Below are positions 8,175-15,162 of a stretch of DNA of 31,020 nt, in pieces (position 1 is the first letter of the stretch; every line of letters begins with the position of its first letter). Position numbers and translations under genes: made by a program. The stretch lies in assembly GCA_002403905.1 (NCBI GenBank), contig DHIR01000097.1, positions 1 to 31,020 of the forward strand, given 5' to 3'. The notes under the pieces are model-generated. The model saw nothing but the letters and a program-made list of their open reading frames with translations, did no database searches and was not told where the DNA came from. Source of the DNA: Mucilaginibacter sp. UBA4741 (lineage in GTDB: Bacteria > Bacteroidota > Bacteroidia > Sphingobacteriales > Sphingobacteriaceae).

Positions 8175-8783
8175 TTATACTACCTGTATGATTACGCCAT
8201 CACTTTCAAGCGTTACTTTAAACGAGCGGCGGTGGTAGGGGGTGTAGCCGTTTTTAAGAATACTTTCGCGGTGTTTAATGGTACCGTAACCTTTATTATT
8301 GTGCCAATCGTATTCGGGATGCTCGGCAGCAATTTGTTTCATGTAATCATCACGATAAGTTTTTGCCAATATAGAAGCCGCAGCGATGCTGAAATATTTG
8401 CCATCGCCCTGTATTATACAAGCATGTGGTGTAGTTTCGTATTTATTAAACCTATTGCCGTCAATAATCAGGTACTGCGGCTTTAAATGCAGCTTGGCAA
8501 TTGCCCGGTGCATGGCCAGGAAGGACGCGTTAAGTATATTGATCTCGTCTATCTCTACATTGTCAACAATGCCTACGGCGTGCGCTATGGCGCGCTGTTC
8601 TATTTCGGCCCGCAGTGCATACCTAACGCTTTCTGTTAGCTGTTTAGAGTCGTTTAAGATGGCGTGATCAAAGTCATGTGGTAATATTACAGCGGCGGCA
8701 AATACTGGGCCTGCAAGACAGCCGCGCCCGGCTTCATCGCATCCGGCTTCAATTAATTCGTGCTGGTATCTGGCTAATAACAT
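8175..8783 (-). CDS. rnhB: Ribonuclease HII
   Basis: RNase HII nicks DNA 5' of single ribonucleotides and degrades RNA in RNA-DNA hybrids. The 202-residue length is normal. The DEDD active site is complete: D16 and E17 in CDEAGRG, D108 in LIIDGN, D127 in QGDGK. The later AASILAKTYRD block and HRRSF near the C-terminus are also typical. The ATG at 8783 gives the usual short N-terminus before the first catalytic motif. Confidence 0.95.
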   Translation of the reverse strand: MLLARYQHELIEAGCDEAGRGCLAGPVFAAAVILPHDFDHAILNDSKQLTESVRYALRAEIEQRAIAHAVGIVDNVEIDEINILNASFLAMHRAIAKLHLKPQYLIIDGNRFNKYETTPHACIIQGDGKYFSIAAASILAKTYRDDYMKQIAAEHPEYDWHNNKGYGTIKHRESILKNGYTPYHRRSFKVTLESDGVIIQVV

Positions 8784-8866
8784 TGGTGCTTAAACGTTGG
8801 CTACAAAATTATTATTTTATGGGGATGTGTTTTTAAGGATTTATCAACAGTCTTGTTAAGACACAC

Positions 8867-9484
8867 TCAATTTAGCGCATTAAATTTCTGTAGGATATTT
8901 AAAAGCCAGTTGGCCTGTTCGTCTTTTGGGTTATTTTTTAAAAAATAATAAGGATAGCCAAATACATAAGAGTTTGTGCGTTTGCCTATCTTATATTCAA
9001 ATATCACCGGTCCGCGCGGTAGCTTCGGGTCGATCTGTGACTGATCTTGAACAGTAAATGCATTGCCCGATACCAGGTCCTGGAAAAACGAATCTAAATT
9101 GGGATATTTTATCACGGTTTTATGATATTGATATTTGTAGATACCATCAGGAAACGTAAGATCAATTGAGCCATGATCTTCTTTAAGATACCGCGCAGCT
9201 TCCCATTTTCCATGATTATATTTAAGGATAGTTAAGCTGGAATTATTGCCATGTTCAAATGCGCCCGCTTGGAACAATCGAATCTCTACCTCATTTTTAG
9301 ATGCTGTTATTTTTACGGGGGCGTAAAGGGCTAATTTATCTAATTCAAAATCAGGGCAATCACAATAAGCCGGGCGGATGCCGGTTGGCTTTGCGATGTT
9401 TAGATGTATTACATGAGAACTATCCTGAGCGCTGACAATGAAGGAGAAACACATCGCAAGCAATACAAGTGTGGTTTTTATCAT
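8867..9484 (-). CDS. Secreted protein of unknown function
   Basis: I do not recognise this 205-residue protein. It has a signal peptide (hydrophobic 4-18, likely cleavage after SAQ at about 20) and an otherwise soluble, beta-rich sequence. Two cysteines form a CDC motif soon after the signal (PAYCDCPDFEL). The reading frame begins one base beyond the stop of the GAF-PP2C phosphatase gene, so the two are translationally close and cotranscribed. A small GTCTT/AAGAC hairpin (8850-8862) follows its stop. Confidence 0.75.
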   Translation of the reverse strand: MIKTTLVLLAMCFSFIVSAQDSSHVIHLNIAKPTGIRPAYCDCPDFELDKLALYAPVKITASKNEVEIRLFQAGAFEHGNNSSLTILKYNHGKWEAARYLKEDHGSIDLTFPDGIYKYQYHKTVIKYPNLDSFFQDLVSGNAFTVQDQSQIDPKLPRGPVIFEYKIGKRTNSYVFGYPYYFLKNNPKDEQANWLLNILQKFNALN

Positions 9485-9485
9485 T

Positions 9486-10724
9486 TTAAAAAATCCTCAA
9501 CGTCAAAATCGTAATATCATCAATAGGCTTCCCTTTTATGCCGATATTTAAATGGTCCAATAAATTCTGATTAAAACGATCAGGAGATAGGTCGCCGTTG
9601 GTTAATACAAAGTCCATTAGCTTTTCTTCGTTCCAAACCCTATCCCCGGTAGGTTCAAAATCAAGGAGACCGTCTGTATAATTAACCAACAAACTGCCGG
9701 GTTCTATATCAATTTCGCCCTCGTTTAAAAAGGGGAGTTGCTCAAACGCGCCTATCATGGTAGTGCCCAGTTTAAGTGGTATCGCTTCACCTTCCGAGTA
9801 CAATATAGTGGCATTATGCCCTGCGTTAATATAGTTTAGCTTTCGGGTTTGCTCGTTGTATTTGGCAATAAATAAGGTAATGAACCGCTCGCCTTGAGTA
9901 TTTAACACCACCTTTTGGTTCAGGCGGTCAATAATATTGGTCAGGTCATCCTCTACCGCGGCCCAGGCATGCAGGCTGGCCTGGAAGTTTGCCATCAGCA
10001 GCGCCGCTGATACCCCCTTGCCCGACACATCTGCAATGCACCATAAAAACTCATGGACGTTAAGACGGATAAAGTCATAATAATCGCCACCGATGTTTTG
10101 ATGTGGCAGGTATTTGGCATCGATCTCCACGCTTTCATCCTTATGCATCCTTAACGGGATAAGCATGTTTTGCACTTCGACAGCCAGTTCCATTTCGCGC
10201 TGTAGGCGTTCAGACTGTAATCGTTCCTTGAAAAGTTTTTTGTTTTCCAAAGCCACAACAACCACGTTGATCAGGGTTTGAATAAAGTTCAGGTCGTTAT
10301 TCAGCATTTCGCCCGATGTATTGAAGTCGCCTATCAGGGCAAATGCCAGCGCTTTGCTTTTATGGTATATGGGGATAAAGTAATTGTACTTTTTAAGGAT
10401 GGGGTTAGTGTTTCCGGCTAAAGATTCGGGCGCCTTTATTTTGTTGAGGGTATGGCAGGCGCGTTGCAGCGCGCCAACCGGCTCAATATCGCCGCCATAT
10501 TTTGATATGCAGGCATACGAGCCATCTTTTTCTATCAAAAACCGAAATTTGCCAACTTGGAGATAGTTTTGCAAAATAACCTCCAACATCTGTGTTAGCA
10601 CAGGCGTTGGGGCATTTTTGTTGATAGCACGTGTTACCTCCAAAAGGGAGTTTAACTCGGACTGCCTCTTCAACAGTAACCTGATTAATTCGTCCTCTCC
10701 GGAGGACTGTCCAGTATTTTGCAT
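9486..10724 (-). CDS. GAF-domain PP2C-type (SpoIIE/RsbU) serine phosphatase
   Basis: This 412-residue soluble protein has an N-terminal GAF-like sensor region (about 25-165), a coiled-coil linker (160-185) and a C-terminal PPM/SpoIIE phosphatase domain. The phosphatase motifs are complete: GGDYYD at 212-217, DVSGKG at 232-237, NAGHN at 300-304, YTDGL at 349-353 and DDIT at 402-405, supplying the metal-binding aspartates. Family members dephosphorylate anti-sigma-factor antagonists. No STAS antagonist or anti-sigma kinase gene is nearby, so its partner is unknown. The secreted-protein gene follows immediately downstream. Confidence 0.9.
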   Translation of the reverse strand: MQNTGQSSGEDELIRLLLKRQSELNSLLEVTRAINKNAPTPVLTQMLEVILQNYLQVGKFRFLIEKDGSYACISKYGGDIEPVGALQRACHTLNKIKAPESLAGNTNPILKKYNYFIPIYHKSKALAFALIGDFNTSGEMLNNDLNFIQTLINVVVVALENKKLFKERLQSERLQREMELAVEVQNMLIPLRMHKDESVEIDAKYLPHQNIGGDYYDFIRLNVHEFLWCIADVSGKGVSAALLMANFQASLHAWAAVEDDLTNIIDRLNQKVVLNTQGERFITLFIAKYNEQTRKLNYINAGHNATILYSEGEAIPLKLGTTMIGAFEQLPFLNEGEIDIEPGSLLVNYTDGLLDFEPTGDRVWNEEKLMDFVLTNGDLSPDRFNQNLLDHLNIGIKGKPIDDITILTLRIF

Positions 10725-10765
10725 TTTGGGTCTCGGAGGGCCTAAATTAGATAAAAAAATATAAT

Positions 10766-11908
10766 TTAAATGCGGGTGCTTTGCGATTTTATATCAAACG
10801 CGTCTCTTAAACCAACAGTTACCAGGTTAAACGCATAGACAATCAGCATGATAGCTAATCCAGGTGTTATAGACAAGTATGCCGAATCCATGATAATATA
10901 ACCATAATGTTCTTTGATCATGCTACCCCAGGTAGGCATGGGCGGCTGGGCACCAAAACCGAGGAAGCTAAGTCCTGCCTCCAATAAAATTGCTGAGGCA
11001 AAGTTGGATGATGCCATAACCAATATGGGCCCGACTATATTAGGCAATATATGCCTGCGGATAATGCGGAAATTGTTATAGCCCAATGACCGCGCTGCTT
11101 CAATATACTCGGATTGTTTAATGCTTAGTACCTGGCCGCGTACCAAACGGGCAACCTCAACCCACATAGAAAGCCCCACCGCAATAAATATTTGCCACAA
11201 GCCCTTACCTAAAGCAAAGGATATGGCAATAACCAAAAGTAATGCAGGAAGTGCCCATACAATATTCATGAGCCAGCTTAACGCGGCATCTATCCATCCG
11301 CCAAAATAACCGGCTATGGCCCCAATAGTTATGCCTATGAGCAAACTGATAATAACCGCCATTAAACCAACAGACAACGATATGCGGGCTCCTAATATTA
11401 ACCTGCTCAACATATCACGGCCATAAACGTCGGTACCTAATAGAAAGGTTTTATGGATAATATAGGCTGATGGCCCTTTTGCTACTAATTCCGGTGAGAG
11501 CTGATAAACCTTTTTTTCAGGCTTGTCTTCATCGCCGATATACTCATTAACCACCAATGTTTCTTTTGATTGTTTGTAGCTGGTAATTGGGATATCACGA
11601 TAAAAAGCCGGTTGGCCGAAAAGCATTTTGTTAAACAAGTTAACCGTATCTACATGTTCTGTTTTTTTTAAATGGAGCATAATAAAGCCAGCTCCAGGCT
11701 TTTTTGTACTTAGTTGGATGGTCTGGTTATTAGCAAGCGGGGTCGAATCGGGCATTATTAAATAGCCCAATATTGAAACAACTACGCAGAAAATAATAAA
11801 AAGCAGCCCGGTAACGGCAAACTTATTGCGTTTAAAGTTTTTCCAGGTACGTTGTGTGGGTGTAAGCTCTGCCAAGTGTGTTTGTGTTCGTTTGGCTAAA
11901 GATAACAC
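10766..11908 (-). CDS. ABC transporter permease, DppC/OppC family
   Basis: This 380-residue inner-membrane permease belongs to the binding-protein-dependent peptide/nickel family. An N-terminal OppC segment carries helix 1 (about 31-51). A periplasmic insertion of about 100 residues (52-156) follows, then LGTDVYGRDMLSRL and five more helices. The ATPase-contacting EAA loop is at about 267-290 (EYIEAARSLGYNNF). The start is GTG at 11908; there is no nearby ATG, and the next Met lies beyond helix 1. That GTG lies inside the palindromic element upstream. No OppB, ATPase or binding protein is adjacent, so its partners must be encoded elsewhere. Confidence 0.88.
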   Translation of the reverse strand: MLSLAKRTQTHLAELTPTQRTWKNFKRNKFAVTGLLFIIFCVVVSILGYLIMPDSTPLANNQTIQLSTKKPGAGFIMLHLKKTEHVDTVNLFNKMLFGQPAFYRDIPITSYKQSKETLVVNEYIGDEDKPEKKVYQLSPELVAKGPSAYIIHKTFLLGTDVYGRDMLSRLILGARISLSVGLMAVIISLLIGITIGAIAGYFGGWIDAALSWLMNIVWALPALLLVIAISFALGKGLWQIFIAVGLSMWVEVARLVRGQVLSIKQSEYIEAARSLGYNNFRIIRRHILPNIVGPILVMASSNFASAILLEAGLSFLGFGAQPPMPTWGSMIKEHYGYIIMDSAYLSITPGLAIMLIVYAFNLVTVGLRDAFDIKSQSTRI

Positions 11909-12072
11909 GATTTTACACGATTTAAGGATTATAAGATTTAGCCGGATTTAAGTTGATATTAAATAAACATGACACGATTTGAGGATTTAGCAAGGTTAAG
12001 CCGATAATATCCTGTTTAATCCTCAAATCGTGCCGTTTAATCCCTTAATCCTTAAATCGTGTAAAATTGTGT
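11905..12072. repeat. Nested palindromic element built from CACGATTT-AGGATT words
   Basis: Outer arms 11905-11931 and 12046-12072 are complementary over 27 bases with one mismatch. Inner arms 11973-11987 and 12018-12032 are complementary over 15 bases with none. All arms share the word CACGATTT[AG]AGGATT. The element fills the entire gap between two genes: its left edge includes the permease GTG start and its right edge reaches the first base of the GT2 stop. Transcribed, it could form a long double hairpin. No transposase or T-run is present. Confidence 0.8.
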
Positions 12073-13223
12073 CATTTTACCATTCGTCCCTTCCAGATAT
12101 ACTTTTTGGTATTACCCATTAAGCCAACATATACGAAATATAAAATATGAAAAGGCTGTATTAGTAATAGTAACGACATCAATCGTTGCCTTTTAAAGAA
12201 TAATGTTATAGGTAGCAGGAATACAAACTCAAACATATACTTTAATAAAAACTGTATCAGAAAAAGATAAAAAAAGCAGCTCTTATAAACACCTAAGCCC
12301 ATATTTACCAATAATGAAATATTAAATAACCAGATGCAAATAGTTAAAAACACTACTTTTTTGTCTTTATATTTTATTGATTTGGAAGCCCAGCGCCTGC
12401 GTTGTTGTAAAAACTCTTGCAGGTTTGCTTTGGCATGGGTATAAACTACAGCTTCGCGTAATTTTATGAACCCAATTTTGCCGGGAAAACGCTCTGCTAT
12501 TTTTTGCAGCAATAGTTCGTCATCGCCTGATGCCAGATCGTCAATACCACTAAAACCGCCAACCTCATAAAATATATCTTTGCGATAAGCCAGATTGGCA
12601 CCATTGCAGGTTGACGCACGTTTATTACCAATAAATGATGCGCCAATACCTATTAAATAAGCAAACTCAAGGGTTTGCATACGCTCAAACAATGATTTTT
12701 CTTCAAAGAAAGTTACCGGTGCAGATATCATAACCGGCTGCTCGGCCTCATAATAACCAACAATGGATGATAGCCATTTTGGCCCCATGCGGCAATCGGC
12801 ATCAGTGGCAACCATTAACTCACCTGTTGAAATACCTATGGCAGTAGCTATCGCCTTTTTTTTATATGAGTTTAGCGGTTCTGCTTCGTTAAGTTGTAAT
12901 AGTTTAACACCCCGGTCTGCATAGCTGCTGATAATCTCTGAGGTTCTATCAGTAGAGTGATCATCTACAATAATTATTTCTGTTAAATGTTGGGGGTAAT
13001 CCTGTGCTAAAAGATCTTCGATGGTATAATGTATACGCTCTGCCTCATTACGAGCTGCTATCATTACCGTTACCATGGTATTAAAATTGCCGGTATTAGC
13101 TTTAACGCGTTTTAAATTAGCCCATCCTGTTATAAAGTACGACACCAATAACAGGTAGCTGCTTGTAAGCAATAAACAAATTATACTATACGTTGCGATC
13201 AAAGAATTTGAGTTTAAATACAA
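12072..13223 (-). CDS. Glycosyltransferase family 2, membrane-bound
   Basis: A GT-A processive-type glycosyltransferase of 383 residues. There is an N-terminal helix (about 9-31), a catalytic domain starting VTVMIAARNEAERI (51-64), DDHS at 87-90, the DxD-type TDADC at 140-144, GDDE at 233-236 and QQRRRW at 273-278, then two or three C-terminal helices. This layout resembles poly-N-acetylglucosamine and hyaluronan synthases and related lipid glycosyltransferases; the product is unknown. The first in-frame start is TTG at 13223, overlapping the flippase-like gene by 38 bases. A second TTG at 13202 would shorten the overlap to 17, and no ATG lies before the catalytic domain. The overlap implies cotranscription with the upstream gene. 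Confidence 0.86.
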   Translation of the reverse strand: MYLNSNSLIATYSIICLLLTSSYLLLVSYFITGWANLKRVKANTGNFNTMVTVMIAARNEAERIHYTIEDLLAQDYPQHLTEIIIVDDHSTDRTSEIISSYADRGVKLLQLNEAEPLNSYKKKAIATAIGISTGELMVATDADCRMGPKWLSSIVGYYEAEQPVMISAPVTFFEEKSLFERMQTLEFAYLIGIGASFIGNKRASTCNGANLAYRKDIFYEVGGFSGIDDLASGDDELLLQKIAERFPGKIGFIKLREAVVYTHAKANLQEFLQQRRRWASKSIKYKDKKVVFLTICIWLFNISLLVNMGLGVYKSCFFYLFLIQFLLKYMFEFVFLLPITLFFKRQRLMSLLLLIQPFHILYFVYVGLMGNTKKYIWKGRMVK

Positions 13224-14160
13224 ATACGGAGCCTAAAATAGCCGGAATAATTAAATTAATTAACCATATCAGGGAAAACGCCGCTATAATGGCTATCTGC
13301 TGCTTGGTAACATAGGCAAATAATGTGGCCGAGGCGGTAGCGCGTACAGACACATCTAATAAATCAAGCGATGGCATTGCCGATTGTATAAAGTGAACAA
13401 CAAACACCAGCAACACCACTTCATGAAATGGTATTTCGGGCACTAACAGATGAATTAACAGGTAATATTGAAAAGAAAAGATAAAATACCGTGTAAGGCA
13501 AAAACACATAATGTTTAGCAACTCGGTAAACTTATAAGAACCCATAATGGCAAAAAACCGGTGGTACTTTTGCAAGAACGACACCTTATTTAGTAACCAC
13601 ACCAACCACTTTATGTTAAAATAAACCAGTATAAAGAGCGCTATTAGAGCTGCGGCAAGTATGATTATGATAGCTAAAACCCAGCCATTAAGGTTTAAAA
13701 AGGTAAGGCAAAACCATACAGTCGCACTGGCGCCCGCCACATTGGTGATAACATTTTGGCCAAATGAGCCCACTGCCATAGCAAAAACACCGTGTACACG
13801 TTTGCGCGGGGGTAAAAACATTACGCGTCCGCCATATTCGCCAAGACGGTTGGGGGTAAATATGGCCCAGGTAAGGCCGCAAAAAACACCTTCAATAGCT
13901 TGCCATAAATTAATGGGGTACAGTTTATGCGTTAGGTGCTGCCACTTTAAACATTCAACCAGCCAATTGGCAAACATTAAAAATACCACTACCGACATTA
14001 TAATAATAACATGGTTATGGCTAAGCCGGCTAACGGCAATTTCAAACTGTTTTAAGTTATCGCCCTTTTCAAGGTACTGGTGATAGATAAAAATAAAAGC
14101 CAACACCAGTATAGCGGCTTTTAAAAAATAAGAGAAGAATTTCTTAGCGATAGCGGTCAA
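13186..14160 (-). CDS. Flippase-like LPG-synthase-TM family membrane protein
   Basis: This 324-residue polytopic protein has seven to eight hydrophobic helices and the family's TPNRLGEYGGR motif at 102-112. It matches the lysylphosphatidylglycerol-synthase TM region (UPF0104/YbhN-like) that often accompanies glycosyltransferases and is thought to move or modify lipids. It lacks the soluble aminoacyltransferase domain of MprF. Its 3' end overlaps the GT2 gene, and the methyltransferase gene lies 75 bases upstream, so a glycolipid or surface-polymer role is inferred. Confidence 0.85.
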   Translation of the reverse strand: MTAIAKKFFSYFLKAAILVLAFIFIYHQYLEKGDNLKQFEIAVSRLSHNHVIIIMSVVVFLMFANWLVECLKWQHLTHKLYPINLWQAIEGVFCGLTWAIFTPNRLGEYGGRVMFLPPRKRVHGVFAMAVGSFGQNVITNVAGASATVWFCLTFLNLNGWVLAIIIILAAALIALFILVYFNIKWLVWLLNKVSFLQKYHRFFAIMGSYKFTELLNIMCFCLTRYFIFSFQYYLLIHLLVPEIPFHEVVLLVFVVHFIQSAMPSLDLLDVSVRATASATLFAYVTKQQIAIIAAFSLIWLINLIIPAILGSVFVFKLKFFDRNV

Positions 14161-14235
14161 TGGTGAATGTTTTGTGCAATGTTACAAAAAAGACTGTAAG
14201 TGGTAATTGCGTAAGTACAAATACAAAAAAAGTTG

Positions 14236-14910
14236 CTATTTGTTTGTTGCCTCGCTATAGTCAGTTCTTTTGGCCACCAGTATGTAATGATTAAACAAGA
14301 ACTCCTGTTTAACCAATTCCGTTTGCAATATAGTACAACCCAGAGTAGTTAGCATTGCTTCATATTCAGGAAGATCATATTGGTGCGGATGTAAAATATC
14401 GGCCGGCTGCATCCTGAACAAATGTTTGAAGAATTGACGATTATGCGCGTCTATAGAAACCACAATCCGGCTGCCTTGTTTAGCTTGGTTGTACAGTTTT
14501 AAAAACGCTTCGTCAAGTTGCGACACATGGTTAATAGCGTTCATACAAAATATTACATCAAACATTATTGGGCTCTTAAAGCTTTCCAGTGTATCGGTAA
14601 AGAAAGTGACATCAGGGTACATTTCCTTTTTAAAATGGGGAAGTGTTTGATGATAGGTGTCCAATAACGGGTCGAAGGCAATTACTTTATAATCGGCCAG
14701 TGAAATAAAAATACCTGCAGGGCCACAACCGGCATCAAGTACCACCTGCCCCGGTTTCAGGTCGAGGGTTTTATTAATAAGAACTAAGATACTATCCCAA
14801 TAACTTTTCTTCGACTTAAGGTAGGAACTCATATCTTTGCGATGTAAATATTTTTTCCACCAACGGGCTTCAAACCATTGAGCAACACGCCAGCGCAGAG
14901 TTTTTTTCAT
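14236..14910 (-). CDS. Class I SAM-dependent methyltransferase
   Basis: A 224-residue cytoplasmic methyltransferase. The SAM-binding motif I is VLDAGCGPAG at 57-66, followed by the acidic VIAFDP (76-81) and a motif IV-like FDVIFCMNAINHV. The substrate is unknown. The ATG at 14910 (MKKTLRWRVAQ) is chosen; upstream codons to 15021 are open, but they are an out-of-frame reading of a yoeB toxin remnant and so not part of this gene. It leads the flippase-like and GT2 genes. Confidence 0.86.
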   Translation of the reverse strand: MKKTLRWRVAQWFEARWWKKYLHRKDMSSYLKSKKSYWDSILVLINKTLDLKPGQVVLDAGCGPAGIFISLADYKVIAFDPLLDTYHQTLPHFKKEMYPDVTFFTDTLESFKSPIMFDVIFCMNAINHVSQLDEAFLKLYNQAKQGSRIVVSIDAHNRQFFKHLFRMQPADILHPHQYDLPEYEAMLTTLGCTILQTELVKQEFLFNHYILVAKRTDYSEATNK

Positions 14911-14974
14911 AGAAAGGTATTTGTATGATCGTGCGAATGTAAGATTTTTAAGGCTGGTGGCAAAGTACTGGTGT

Positions 14975-15145
14975 TTAATAATGATACCTGCATTGATAAA
15001 CAACAACCGTTTCGCCATCAATTTTATAAACCAATCTATGTTCCAGATTAATTCTGCGAGACCAATATCCGGCTAGATTGTGACGCAAGGGTTCGAGTTT
15101 GCCGCTACCTTCAAACGAGGTTCGTTCAATTTCCTTAATTAAAGA
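14975..15145 (-). pseudogene. yoeB: YoeB toxin remnant (N-terminus lost)
   Basis: Between uvrA and the methyltransferase gene, the minus strand encodes 56 residues after a TAA (15146-15148). Blocks include FEGSGKLEPL, HNLAGYWSRRIN, EHRLVYKI and the terminal CRYHY, then TAA at 14975-14977. This aligns without gaps to residues 29-84 of E. coli YoeB, a ribosome-dependent mRNA interferase of the yefM-yoeB toxin-antitoxin system. Active-site residues equivalent to E46, R65, H83 and Y84 are kept, but the first 28 residues, any start codon and the yefM antitoxin are missing. It is therefore a dead relic. Confidence 0.85.
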
Positions 15146-15162
15146 TTAATGTACATATAAAC

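Noticed and set aside
14911..15021. 37-residue N-terminal extension of the methyltransferase
   Set aside because: It is the yoeB remnant read in the wrong frame; the methyltransferase starts naturally at 14910.
15085..15112. T-arm-like GGTTCGAG loop with a GCAAG/TTTGC stem
   Set aside because: No acceptor, D-arm or anticodon arm fits around it; on the other strand it is coding sequence of the yoeB remnant.
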